Assembly: GCA_027493055.1 (NCBI GenBank)
Contig: JAPUDO010000119.1
Span: 62,001 to 126,000, forward strand
Length of the DNA: 64,000 bases
Source of the DNA: Niabella sp.
GTDB lineage: Bacteria; Bacteroidota; Bacteroidia; Chitinophagales; Chitinophagaceae
Direction of reading: 5' to 3'
In this document: one piece after another, positions 45,255 through 53,715 of the stretch
How the letters are laid out: every line of letters starts with the position of its first letter
Numbering within the stretch: position 1 is the stretch's first letter
Made by a program: the position numbers and the translations under genes
Notes under the pieces: generated by a model
The model's database searches: none
The model's input: only the letters and a program-made list of their open reading frames with translations
What the model was told of the DNA's origin: nothing

Positions 45255-45305
45255 CCGGCCCCGGACTTCATACCTCCGACCTCGGACTTCCGGACTTCAG
45301 ACTTA
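45255..45305. repeat. GGACTTC word repeat
   Basis: Four degenerate copies of a CCGGACTTC unit (CCCCGGACTTC, CTCCGACCTC, CGGACTTCCGGACTTC) fill the leader of the NUDIX gene. In reverse they read GAAGTCCGGAAGTCCG, the same unit that stands in tandem inside mutS at 50985-51015. Confidence 0.65.
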
Positions 45306-45323
45306 TATCAAAAAAGACCAGCT

Positions 45324-45953
45324 ATGCACATTACTATTTACATACATAATAAACCTGTTTATCTCTGCGATGAGCTGGACGAAGACCTGGAAAAGCTGCA
45401 CCACCGGCCTGATACCATTTTTATAGATGAGCTGGATACGCATACAGTAAAAGCCATGCTCCGCGAAATAGCCCTGCCCGAAATTAAATACGGTATTTTC
45501 TTACATCAGGACTTGGAAGAGCTGAAAAAGCAGTTCTTTAAAAAATTTGAGCTGCATATAGCAGGCGGCGGCCTGGTCATCAATGAAAAAAAGGAGCTTT
45601 TAATGATATTCCGCCGAGGAAGCTGGGACCTGCCCAAAGGCCATTTAGATAAAGGTGAAACCATAGAGGAGTGTGCCATAAGGGAAGTGCAGGAAGAGAC
45701 CGGCCTGCAGAAAATAAGCCTCTTCTCCCCTCTTACGGTTACTTATCACACTTATGAGCAGGGCACGCACCATATTTTAAAAGAATCGCACTGGTATTTA
45801 ATGAAATTCTCAGGCAATGAAGAGCCGGTTCCCCAGGCAGAAGAAGATATTGAAAAGATTGAATGGGTAAAAAAAGAAGCAATAGCACCATATTTACACA
45901 AAGCCTACCCTTCTATCAGGGAGGTGATCCAATGCTATACTGATCAAAATTAA
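45324..45953 (+). CDS. NUDIX hydrolase
   Basis: A 210-residue NUDIX protein. The start at 45324 (MHITIYIHNKPVYLCDEL) follows the repeat in the leader; a longer in-frame start at 45243 would put that repeat in the protein and is not credible. The NUDIX box is complete, GHLDKGETIEECAIREVQEE with TGL, giving the pattern GX5EX7REUXEEXGU for Mg-dependent pyrophosphate cleavage. An N-terminal domain of about 85 residues precedes it. The substrate cannot be told; Bacteroidota have such proteins near pyrE. A broken DUF1801 gene starts seven bases downstream. Confidence 0.88.
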   Translation: MHITIYIHNKPVYLCDELDEDLEKLHHRPDTIFIDELDTHTVKAMLREIALPEIKYGIFLHQDLEELKKQFFKKFELHIAGGGLVINEKKELLMIFRRGSWDLPKGHLDKGETIEECAIREVQEETGLQKISLFSPLTVTYHTYEQGTHHILKESHWYLMKFSGNEEPVPQAEEDIEKIEWVKKEAIAPYLHKAYPSIREVIQCYTDQN

Positions 45954-45960
45954 AAAAGGC

Positions 45961-46209
45961 ATGGAAAGTGCAGAAGTGTTTTTACGGTCATATCCAGAAA
46001 AAATACAGCAAACAGTATCAGTGCTTCGAGATCTTTTGAAACAAGACCTGCCGGGCATCACGGAACAAACAGATGTGCCAGCCAAAATGATAGCTATAAC
46101 TTGTGGCACACGATATACCGATATGATTTGCTGCTTATTTCCTTCACAGAAATGAGTTAAACTAAGCTTTTATAAAGGCGTAGACCTGCCTGACCCGTAT
46201 CAACTATAA
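45961..46209 (+). pseudogene. DUF1801-family protein, nonsense mutation and truncation
   Basis: The frame reads VFLRSYPEKIQQTVSVLRDL, LPGITEQTDVPAKMIA and RYTDMICCLFPSQK, as in DUF1801 (YdhG-like, iron-chaperone fold) proteins, then meets TGA at 46153. The same frame goes on with VKLSFYKGVDLPDPYQL, which is the family's next segment (normally G-VKL-x-F-YKGVDLPDP), so a Gly codon has become a stop. A TAA at 46207 then ends it about 30 residues short of the family length. It probably was the second gene of the NUDIX operon. A short minus-strand frame at 46204-46317 (KKKRATWTADEVEKIL) may be another gene fragment, unidentified. Confidence 0.75.
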
Positions 46210-46326
46210 GTAATTCCTTACATCTTCATTCTCAACAGCAGACAAAATTTTTTCTACTTCATCGGCCGTCCAGGTTGCCCGCTTCTTTTTTACGGCAAAG
46301 TTAGGCGCCTTTAATCTCTATTTATG

Positions 46327-46334
46327 TAACTTTG
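46327..46334 (+). promoter_or_regulatory. possible -7 promoter element of the toxin-antitoxin remnant
   Basis: TAACTTTG fits TAnnTTTG and lies 98 bases before the antitoxin ATG. Between them is a 22-codon frame at 46346 that ends in TAA and has no recognisable relatives. No upstream element was confirmed. Confidence 0.35.
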
Positions 46335-46431
46335 AGATACTATCTATGCCTGAAAACAAACAGATTAGGGAGTATGGCAGATTAAAATTGATAGATCATA
46401 AATTTTGTATGTAATTAAAGGGAGGGTAGTT

Positions 46432-46651
46432 ATGACAGCAAATATCAGAGAAAAGATGCTTTCATCTGGTTTTAAGGATCGAAAATCCTATTCCCCCGAT
46501 GAAATATGGGCCGCCGGTGGTACAACTGCATTCGGCAAGAAACAAGGTCAAAGCAATGAGAAGATAATTGAAGCCTTAGAGTCAAGCCCTGAAGCGGAAC
46601 CTTTTAGAAGAGTGGAAAGATGCATTGGAGCAATTAGAACAAAACAAATAA
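46432..46651 (+). pseudogene. antitoxin of a PIN-domain toxin pair, frameshifted near its end
   Basis: The ATG at 46432 follows a rare good Shine-Dalgarno sequence (GGGAGGG). The product begins MTANIREKMLSSGF and has a YSPDEIWAAGGTTAFGKK segment, suggesting a small antitoxin of about 72 residues. After PEAEPF the frame runs off into RRVERCIG; one base away the frame reads EEWKDALEQLEQNK and stops at 46651, two bases before the toxin ATG. Adding one T to the TTTT run at 46602-46605 gives EPFLEEWKDALEQ. The antitoxin is therefore likely frameshifted, or the base call is wrong. Confidence 0.7.
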
Positions 46652-46652
46652 T

Positions 46653-47110
46653 ATGCACCTGTTGTTTGACACCAATATTCTTTTAGCTATTGTTCGCTCT
46701 AAAAACTATGCCGGTATCATCAATTTCCTTAACCCCGAAAACAAGTTAGTATATGTTTCTGTTGCTTGCGAGGCTGAAATTAAGTCAATTGCCAGGCGAT
46801 CTAATTGGGGACAAGGTAGAATAGAAAAGCTCGACAACTTTTGGATGCTACAATTACTGTAGAAATCAATCATCATTATATTAACGGATACGTTGAGATT
46901 GATACTTATTCGCAAAGACGTAATCCACTGTTTGGTGAGTATAATTTTCCCACACCCAGAAATATGGGCAAGAACGATCTCTGGATAGCATCTCTTGCCG
47001 GGTTGCTTGATCTACGGCTTGTAACTACCGATGAAGACTTTGATCATTTAAATAATGTGTTTTTTGAAGTCCGAAAAATTGAGCCGAATCAACTGGCCGA
47101 CTTCTTTTAA
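46653..47110 (+). pseudogene. PIN-domain (VapC-like) toxin, frameshifted in the middle
   Basis: PIN toxins are Mg-dependent RNases. The first part, MHLLFDTNILLAIV (Asp6) and SVACEAEIKSIARR (Glu40 or 42), ends after KLDNF in a stop at 46860. The second part in another frame continues LDATITVEINHHYINGY, then NDLWIASLAGLLDL and LVTTDEDFDHL, which supply the remaining acidic residues. Adding one T to the TTTT run at about 46838 rejoins the two halves into a protein of about 150 residues. The gene starts two bases after the antitoxin end, so this was a genuine pair. Both members now carry single-base lesions in T runs. Confidence 0.8.
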
Positions 47111-47133
47111 AAATATATTAATGTGCAATGTGC

Positions 47134-47658
47134 TTACATCCACCTGTATGAAGTACTCCCTAAAGGATCATTTCCTTTCCAATCGCCATTTTTATAGCTG
47201 TTCCACCATTGACGGTATTTGTCGCTGATCATCAGGATCTCAGTAGAGGTAACACCCTTGTATTTTTCAACGCCCTCCTTTGAAGCATCTATAAGATAAG
47301 GATCAAGCGATCCGCCCCCTCTCAGGGCCTCAACAATCCATAACAGGCACTCCCCCAAAATAAAATAATCCCGGCCCTGAGGGCGTGGCGTGCGTGAAGA
47401 TATGGGGTTGGTTGGAAAGGATTTTATATGCGTGGTGTCTTTTGATAACTCTATGAGCGAAGCTATATGCCCCTGCCGGAACCTTGGCATTTTAAGCCAT
47501 AAGCGCTCTCCTTTTTCATTGAGTTCATACGCATCATAAGTTTCGCTTTTCAGCATCTGCACAAACACTCCAACATTGGGACTTTCAATATCAAATTGAT
47601 CTTTTTTACAGCTCACGAAGAGCATCCCTATCATTGTATAAAGAATCCATTTCTTCAT
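47134..47658 (-). CDS. lipoprotein of unknown function (DUF4943-like)
   Basis: A 174-residue lipoprotein: MKKWILYTMIGMLFVSCKKD gives a short signal peptide with Cys17. The mature part has VGVFVQMLKSETYDAY, a KMPRFRQGHIASLIELS segment, FPTNPISS, LGECLLWIVEALRGG and, near the end, YRQWWNSYKNGDW and NDPLGSTSYRW. The order of FVQ...Y, PxNPIS, WxxE and the closing DPL...YRW resembles DUF4943 proteins of Bacteroidota, which have no known role. A second lipoprotein gene lies just upstream on the same strand. Confidence 0.6.
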   Translation of the reverse strand: MKKWILYTMIGMLFVSCKKDQFDIESPNVGVFVQMLKSETYDAYELNEKGERLWLKMPRFRQGHIASLIELSKDTTHIKSFPTNPISSRTPRPQGRDYFILGECLLWIVEALRGGGSLDPYLIDASKEGVEKYKGVTSTEILMISDKYRQWWNSYKNGDWKGNDPLGSTSYRWM

Positions 47659-47697
47659 AATGCTATCAGTTGTATTATGGTTAATAAAATTACTTTA

Positions 47698-48336
47698 TTA
47701 TTCAAGTATAACGCCCCATTCAGCTACATTAAAGCCTTCCCGGGAAACAGGTGTTGTTTTTTCATGGGGTTTTAACTGAACCGGCTTGCTGAGCGCCTTT
47801 ACCACATAAAATAACCTTAACACATTATCTGGCTGCTCAGAAAAATGCAGCTGTATCAGCTTTTCAATTACCGGTTTTTCCTGAGGATATATTGCGTAAG
47901 AGGGTGCATCGTTCAACCGGGGTATCCAGTAATCTATAAAATCTTTAATCTCATGATCCCTGAACTGATACGCTTTCATATCAGTTTCAAAAAAGTGCTC
48001 CAGGCTATCACGTTTCACTACCCAGCCGGTGTTCTTCTGCCATTTATCCGGTTGATCGCTTTCATAGAAAAGGTAATCATATTTATTATCAATCCTGCCG
48101 GAAGGAGCCACATTTACGCTCCATCCATTATTATACTGAGGTATTGACGCCACTACACTGCCACCCAAAGGAAAACCCAGCTCCACATGGAGAGCGGTTT
48201 CCTTTAACGGATAAAGGTATATATTAGGCTTATAAACCCTGATACAATCTTTACAACGGTCGGGTTCAGGATTATCCTTTTTGCAACCAGCCAAAGTTAT
48301 CATAGACAAAATAATCAGCAAGCATATTCTACTCAT
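47698..48336 (-). CDS. lipoprotein with a KPxIYLYP-type domain, function unknown
   Basis: A 212-residue lipoprotein with signal peptide MSRICLLIILSMITLAGCKK (Cys18). The sequence VYKPNIYLYPLKETALHVEL, then IPQYNNGWSVNVAPSGRI and DYLFYESDQPDKW belongs to a widespread family of unknown function that starts with KPVIYLYP and has an NGW-x-V-x-x-x-P-x-G motif. The remainder is mixed alpha/beta. It precedes the 174-residue lipoprotein by 39 bases and the two may be co-transcribed. The mutS promoter lies in the divergent gap. Confidence 0.6.
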   Translation of the reverse strand: MSRICLLIILSMITLAGCKKDNPEPDRCKDCIRVYKPNIYLYPLKETALHVELGFPLGGSVVASIPQYNNGWSVNVAPSGRIDNKYDYLFYESDQPDKWQKNTGWVVKRDSLEHFFETDMKAYQFRDHEIKDFIDYWIPRLNDAPSYAIYPQEKPVIEKLIQLHFSEQPDNVLRLFYVVKALSKPVQLKPHEKTTPVSREGFNVAEWGVILE

Positions 48337-48501
48337 ATAAAACGGCTTTTTATTTAAAACGGGGAAATCAGACGCATCGCAACATACACACTAAAAAAAT
48401 TTTACACCTGTATTTTTTACGAAGACAGTTTAAAGCGTTCGGCACCGGATTTTTATATATGATCTGCGGATGATAATTGAAAAGACAAACTCATTTTCCA
48501 T

Positions 48502-48509
48502 TATTTTTG
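48502..48509 (+). promoter_or_regulatory. -7 promoter element of mutS
   Basis: TATTTTTG matches TAnnTTTG exactly, with TTG at 48477-48479 about 22 bases upstream as the -33 element. The element ends six bases before the ATG at 48516, so the message should be leaderless or nearly so. The TTG that opens the longer reading frame is thus best read as promoter, not start codon. Confidence 0.65.
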
Positions 48510-48515
48510 CCCCCG

Positions 48516-51221
48516 ATGTCTAAAGCTAAGAAAGATATTTCAGAAACACCTATGATGCAGCAGCATAAGGCTATTAAACAAAAATATCCTGATGCCCTGC
48601 TGTTGTTCCGCGTGGGCGACTTTTATGAAACCTTTGGGCAGGATGCCGTAATAGCCTCGCAGGTGCTGGGTATTACGCTTACTAAAAGGAATAACGGCGC
48701 AGCCGCCTCTTTGGACCTGGCCGGCTTCCCGCACCATGCTTTGGACACCTATTTGCACAAGCTGGTTAAAGCCGGTTACCGTGTAGCCATCTGCGACCAG
48801 CTGGAAGACCCCAAACTGGCTAAAGGTATTGTAAAAAGAGGGGTTACGGAAATGGTTACGCCCGGTACGGCCATTAATGATAAACTGCTGGAACATAAAA
48901 GCAATAATTTCCTGGCAGGCCTGCACTTTGCAGATGATAATCATTTCGGGCTGGCATTTCTTGATCTTTCTACCGGTGAGTTTTTTATTGCTGAAGGCGA
49001 CAGGGAATACGCCGATAAGCTATTGCAAAGTTTTTCTCCGTCTGAAGTGGTTTTCCAGCGCCACCAGCAAAAAAAGTTCAAAGAGTTTTTTGGCGGCAAA
49101 ATGTATGTGTACACCCTGGACGAATGGATATTTGATGAAAATTATGCCCGGGATACATTGCTGAAGCATTTCCAGGTACATTCTTTAAAAGGCTTTGGTG
49201 TAGAAGAACAAAAAAAAGGGATGACAGCTGCAGGAGCTATCATCCATTATTTAAAAGATACGGAACACCCGAACCTGCAGCATATTACCTCTTTACAAAG
49301 CATCCACCGTAATGATTTTTTATGGATGGACCGTTTCACTATCCGGAACCTGGAACTGATCTACGGCAGCAATGAAGGCAATCCTACCCTTTTAAAAGTG
49401 CTGGATAACACAGCCTCTGCTATGGGTGCAAGGATGCTTAAAAGATGGATATTATTTCCATTGATAGACATCAGCAAAATAAATGAGCGCCTGGAACTGG
49501 TGGAAACACTGATCATAGAAACCGATCTCAGGAATGAACTGGTTCAGGCTATTAAACACTGTGGCGATATTGAAAGGCTGGTAGCCAGGATTCCCACCAG
49601 GAAGATCAACCCCCGTGAAGTGCTGCAGCTGGCCAAAGGCCTGAAACAGGTACAGGTGGTAAAAGAGCGGTGTGTTACGCATGCCAATCCCTACCTGCAA
49701 CGTATCAGTGATGCGCTCAACTCCTGCCCGCTTATTGCCGAAAAGATCTTTAAGGAAATCATTGAGAGCCCTCCGGCCACAACCATTAAAGGCGGTTTTA
49801 TCAATAATGGCATTAATGATGAATTAGATGAACTGCGCGAAATATCACAAAGTGGCAAAGCCTACCTTGCTAAAATGCAGGCAGCAGAAGCAGAGAAAAC
49901 CGGTATCAGCTCTTTAAAAATAGGCTTTAATAATGTATTTGGTTATTACCTTGAAGTAACCAACAGCCATAAAAGCCGGGTGCCTGAAAGCTGGATCCGC
50001 AAGCAAACACTGGCTAATGCGGAACGTTATATCACCCCCGAATTAAAAGAATACGAAGAAAAGATAACAGGCGCTGAAGAAAAGATCTTACAGCTGGAGG
50101 CCCGGTTATATGACCAGTTGCTGAACGACCTGTCCGACTATCTGCAGCCCTTACAAACCAATGGTAATTTATTAGCTATACTGGATTGCCTTTGCTGCTT
50201 TGCGCATAATGCCATCCATTATCAATACAAAAAACCATTATTGCATGATGGTGATGACTGGCAGTTAAAGGAAGCGCGTCACCCGGTTATAGAACGTCAC
50301 CTGCCCGTTGGTGAAAGCTATATCCATAATGATACGGAGCTGAATAAAACCCACCAGCAGATCATTATCCTTACAGGGCCTAACATGAGCGGTAAATCGG
50401 CTTTGCTGAGACAAACGGCCCTGATCACGCTGATGGCGCATATAGGCAGCTTTGTTCCTGCTACCGAAGCCAGGATCTCTTTAACAGATAAGATATTTAC
50501 ACGCGTTGGTGCATCGGATAACCTGAGTGGAGGCGAAAGTACTTTCATGGTGGAGATGAATGAAACCGCAGCCATCATTAACAATATCACGCCTAAAAGT
50601 CTTATACTGTTAGATGAAATAGGACGCGGTACTTCTACCTACGATGGTATTTCAATAGCCTGGAGCATTGTAGAGCATTTGCATCAATCGCCCCATCAGC
50701 CCAAAACATTATTTGCCACACACTATCACGAGCTGAATGAGCTGGAGGAAAAATTTGACCGGATCAAAAACTACCATATTACCAATAAAGAGGCAGGGAA
50801 TAAGATCATTTTCCTCCGTAAGCTGGCCCGTGGGGGCAGCACACACAGCTTTGGTATTCATGTAGCAAAAATGGCAGGTATGCCAGCGTCTTTAATTAAA
50901 CGCGCTAACGAAATTTTAGAACAGCTGGAAACACAGCATGTGGATGAGGACGGAAGTTGGAGGTCTGAAGACGGAAGTAGAGAAAAGTCCGGAAGTCCGG
51001 AAGTCCGGAAGTCCGAAAGCGAGACGTTCGGAAGATATTTGACAGATCTTTCCGAAAAAGTGAAGGACCTTAATGCTCCGCAGTTCCAGCTCTCTATTTT
51101 TGATGCGCACAGCCAGACCTTTGACGAAATACGCCGGCTGCTTGCTGATATTGATATCAACCGGTTAACGCCTGTTGAAGCGCTGCTGAAACTACAGGAG
51201 ATCAAAGGAATGGTGAAATAG
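48516..51221 (+). CDS. mutS: DNA mismatch repair protein MutS
   Basis: MutS recognises mismatches and, with MutL, starts repair. From the ATG at 48516 the protein has 901 residues. PMMQQHKAIKQKYPDALLLF and RVGDFYETFGQDA hold the mismatch-wedge Phe-x-Glu. Later come FGYYLEVTNSHK, the Walker A loop TGPNMSGKSALLRQ, LSGGESTFMVEM, LILLDEIGRGTSTYDG (Walker B) and FATHYHELNEL. Between the ATPase end (EILEQLE) and the C-terminal LTPVEALLKLQEIKGM there is a stretch of about 28 residues (EDGSWRSEDG to KSESETF) coded by a tandem repeat, followed by APQFQLSIFDA, a likely sliding-clamp motif. The promoter is close to the ATG. Confidence 0.96.
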   Translation: MSKAKKDISETPMMQQHKAIKQKYPDALLLFRVGDFYETFGQDAVIASQVLGITLTKRNNGAAASLDLAGFPHHALDTYLHKLVKAGYRVAICDQLEDPKLAKGIVKRGVTEMVTPGTAINDKLLEHKSNNFLAGLHFADDNHFGLAFLDLSTGEFFIAEGDREYADKLLQSFSPSEVVFQRHQQKKFKEFFGGKMYVYTLDEWIFDENYARDTLLKHFQVHSLKGFGVEEQKKGMTAAGAIIHYLKDTEHPNLQHITSLQSIHRNDFLWMDRFTIRNLELIYGSNEGNPTLLKVLDNTASAMGARMLKRWILFPLIDISKINERLELVETLIIETDLRNELVQAIKHCGDIERLVARIPTRKINPREVLQLAKGLKQVQVVKERCVTHANPYLQRISDALNSCPLIAEKIFKEIIESPPATTIKGGFINNGINDELDELREISQSGKAYLAKMQAAEAEKTGISSLKIGFNNVFGYYLEVTNSHKSRVPESWIRKQTLANAERYITPELKEYEEKITGAEEKILQLEARLYDQLLNDLSDYLQPLQTNGNLLAILDCLCCFAHNAIHYQYKKPLLHDGDDWQLKEARHPVIERHLPVGESYIHNDTELNKTHQQIIILTGPNMSGKSALLRQTALITLMAHIGSFVPATEARISLTDKIFTRVGASDNLSGGESTFMVEMNETAAIINNITPKSLILLDEIGRGTSTYDGISIAWSIVEHLHQSPHQPKTLFATHYHELNELEEKFDRIKNYHITNKEAGNKIIFLRKLARGGSTHSFGIHVAKMAGMPASLIKRANEILEQLETQHVDEDGSWRSEDGSREKSGSPEVRKSESETFGRYLTDLSEKVKDLNAPQFQLSIFDAHSQTFDEIRRLLADIDINRLTPVEALLKLQEIKGMVK
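50985..51015 (+). repeat. tandem octamer repeat inside mutS
   Basis: The unit AAGTCCGG occurs at 50985-50992, 50993-51000 and 51001-51008, with a fourth partial copy at 51009-51015. Degenerate copies (GACGGAAGTTGG, GACGGAAGTAG) precede it from 50949. Eight is not a multiple of three, so the copies are read in three different frames (KSG, SPE, VRKS), and a change of one unit would shift the frame at about residue 824-834. Confidence 0.85.
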
Positions 51222-51281
51222 TTGTTATAATAAAGCTATTGTATCCTTGAGAAAACCGAAGAGAAAAATCACAAGCTGCTC

Positions 51282-53486
51282 TTAATTTACCCCTATCCTG
51301 TCCAAAATAATTGCCCCCTTTGGTTCTTTATCAAATACAAACCTGATCTGCTGTATCTGCTTCGGATCAAAACGGGCATCAGCTTCTTTAAAGACGGAAA
51401 AAGGCAGCTGTACCAACTGCAAAACCCTTTCAACAGGCGTATTCTTTTTCAGCTCTGAGAAATAGTCCCATTTCGCCAGTTCTGTTTTCAGTACAGGAGC
51501 CATTATATAAAAATCACTGAGGCTTTTTGTAACAGTACAGGACCGCGTTTTTATCTGTACCGAAAAATTAACCTGGTTCATTTCATCACTGTTGTTTGCT
51601 ATAAAAAAGAACAGATTCCCTGTAGAATCCGGAGAAAGAGCATGCAAAGCAGTATCTGAAATATTTATAGCATAATAAGGATTGGGATCATTTGTTTTTG
51701 TATGTTCCCACTCAAGAAAAACGCCGGTATTCTCCTGTCCCAATGCTTCACCATTTCTAAGCGGCAAAACTTTTTCCATCCAGTTTTTTAAGCCCGATGC
51801 TTCTGCAGTACAGCCCGCCAAAGTAGCTGTTGAAATATCCTGGTCTTCCTCGAAATCTGCAATGTACCTAAACGTGTTATCCTCGTATTGACTGATATAA
51901 TAATCAGGTGGTAAAATATGGAACCCGTTACGGTAATCTTTTAATAATGGTATATATGCCTTACTTCCTTTTAAAGTAGCTTCTAAAAACGCTGAAATAT
52001 AAATCCTGGCAATACGTCTTTGGTCATCCCCGTTCAGCAAAGATTTCAGGTTCAAGGAAAAATGATCGGGATATTCTCTGTCCACGGCCCCCCATTTAGT
52101 ATTGAACTGCCCATGATTGGCTTTATATATATACAGGAAGCTTTTCAGATAATGCTGCGAAGGCTCGAACTTTAACCTGTTATATGTTTTAATACCTGCA
52201 CAATAATAAATATCCTGATCGTGGCTGCCATGAAGCAGCAGGTAATTAACATCTTTTATATATGGCGGAATCTCTGCACCTCCTGCTCCCTTTCCTGCAG
52301 GAGCTATTTGTATAATACTCCTGATAGAGAAGTTAAAATTAAACCTGATATTCCCGTCAAAAGGATAGCGGTCAAGTTTATTTAAGACAGAAGCTATGGC
52401 AACGGCATCAGCACCCCTGGAATGGCCCGCTAAACAAATGTTATTCATATCCACTTTGCCCGAAAAAGGGTTACCGGCCATGCCGGTCCACTTTTGCCAG
52501 TTTTCAAGATGTTTTAAAATCAGCCACGCCCTCACATTCATTTCGTCAAACCAATAGTCGTCAAGCCAGCTTTCATTTAAGAAATTTTCATCTATTGATG
52601 CTACAATAAACCCTCTGCTTGCCAGTAGTTCGCCCAGGTACTCATACCCATCATCAGAATAATCCGTCATCAGGTGATTGCCATGCACAAATATCACCAG
52701 AGGAAACCTGCCTTCTCCTTCAGGATACCAAACCCGCGCATTTAAAGGCAACGCATTTGTATCAAACCCCCAATATGCTTTTCGCAGATAGTATTTCACA
52801 CCCTTATTAACAGGCATATAGGGCGATCCATCTACCGGATCCGTTTTAAGAGCGATATCCTTGCTGTACTCACTCCGTCTTTTATCAGTTCCACTTCCGT
52901 AAAACAGCCGCTTTACTTTATAAGTCCCTTTTTGAGATGGATCGCTGATGCCGGCCCCATCCGCTATTTTCTGTTCCTGGTACTCTTTGGACACAGGCGT
53001 TGTACGATCCACTCCTTTGCCCAGCAGCAAAACCAATAATGAAACATTAATAACAACTGCCAGCAAAATAGTTGCTACTGCTACTATCCGTGTGCTTTTT
53101 TTATTCAGACCGATACCAATTAAAACACCCGAAACCAGTTCTAAAAATAAAAAAAAACGGTTGACCCTTTCTGCAGGAAAAAAGAACGTCAGCACAAAGA
53201 TTCCAATTACAGCAATAATAATATATGGATTAATTTTTATTAACCCCCTGTATAAATAATATGAAAATGTAAAAACTATTGTAATCAATACCAGTGAGGC
53301 CAGCAATAATATCAGTACATCTAAAAAATGAGGCAATCCTGTTCGCATAGTGCCTCCTAAACAAAACATACAGATTAACGCCGCAACCATACTGCCCGCC
53401 AAAGCGCCAATGGACGACTTATCCAATATCTTTACAAAGTTATTGGCATATAACTTTAACCTCTCCCTGGCTTTGTGTAATAACAT
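51282..53486 (-). CDS. membrane-anchored alpha/beta-hydrolase, function unknown
   Basis: A 734-residue protein with five or six N-terminal membrane helices (about 24-160: IGALAGSMVAALICMFCLGG, VLILLLASLVLITIVFTFSY, YIIIAVIGIFVLTFFF, FFLFLELVSGVLIGIGL, ATILLAVVINVSLLVLLL). The exported part is an alpha/beta-hydrolase: FPLVIFVHGNHLMTDY (oxyanion region 268-271), CLAGHSRGADAVAIA with Ser356, and LLHGSHDQDIYY and ANHGQFN as candidates for the acid and histidine. The last 250 residues form a beta-rich accessory domain. The cutinase/chlorophyllase-like elbow GHSRGA suggests an esterase or lipase; the substrate is unknown. It converges on mutS. Confidence 0.7.
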   Translation of the reverse strand: MLLHKARERLKLYANNFVKILDKSSIGALAGSMVAALICMFCLGGTMRTGLPHFLDVLILLLASLVLITIVFTFSYYLYRGLIKINPYIIIAVIGIFVLTFFFPAERVNRFFLFLELVSGVLIGIGLNKKSTRIVAVATILLAVVINVSLLVLLLGKGVDRTTPVSKEYQEQKIADGAGISDPSQKGTYKVKRLFYGSGTDKRRSEYSKDIALKTDPVDGSPYMPVNKGVKYYLRKAYWGFDTNALPLNARVWYPEGEGRFPLVIFVHGNHLMTDYSDDGYEYLGELLASRGFIVASIDENFLNESWLDDYWFDEMNVRAWLILKHLENWQKWTGMAGNPFSGKVDMNNICLAGHSRGADAVAIASVLNKLDRYPFDGNIRFNFNFSIRSIIQIAPAGKGAGGAEIPPYIKDVNYLLLHGSHDQDIYYCAGIKTYNRLKFEPSQHYLKSFLYIYKANHGQFNTKWGAVDREYPDHFSLNLKSLLNGDDQRRIARIYISAFLEATLKGSKAYIPLLKDYRNGFHILPPDYYISQYEDNTFRYIADFEEDQDISTATLAGCTAEASGLKNWMEKVLPLRNGEALGQENTGVFLEWEHTKTNDPNPYYAINISDTALHALSPDSTGNLFFFIANNSDEMNQVNFSVQIKTRSCTVTKSLSDFYIMAPVLKTELAKWDYFSELKKNTPVERVLQLVQLPFSVFKEADARFDPKQIQQIRFVFDKEPKGAIILDRIGVN

Positions 53487-53675
53487 GAGCGCTGTTTTGG
53501 GGTTATATAATTCCTACATGCAATAGTCATTAACCGTAAAATTAACGGCTCCTACTGATATCTAAAACATTTACGCTCAATATATTTAAAAGAATACGGA
53601 CTGGCACCACTTTTCTCCCGTTTACGATGCTATTAACCACCTTTGTAAAAAGGCAGAACATAACAGTTCTGGATA

Positions 53676-53691
53676 TTACGAAAAATCGTAA
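53676..53691. repeat. short inverted repeat ahead of the 53716 gene
   Basis: TTACGA and TCGTAA are perfect complements around AAAA, 24 bases before the ATG at 53716. It might be an operator or chance; nothing else in the 229-base gap stands out. Confidence 0.35.
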
Positions 53692-53715
53692 ATTCGAATT
53701 AAAATCATTCCTGCC

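Noticed and set aside
45243-45323. Extended N-terminus of the NUDIX protein
   Set aside because: The added residues are coded by the GGACTTC word repeat in the leader, and the family-like sequence begins at 45324.
46204-46317. Minus-strand frame with KKKRATWTADEVEKIL
   Set aside because: It may be the tail of a recombinase or other gene, but at under 40 codons with a stop at both ends I could not assign it.
48477-48515. TTG at 48477 as start of mutS
   Set aside because: TTG and the following TATTTTTG have the spacing of the -33 and -7 promoter elements, and MSKAKKD at 48516 fits the usual MutS start.
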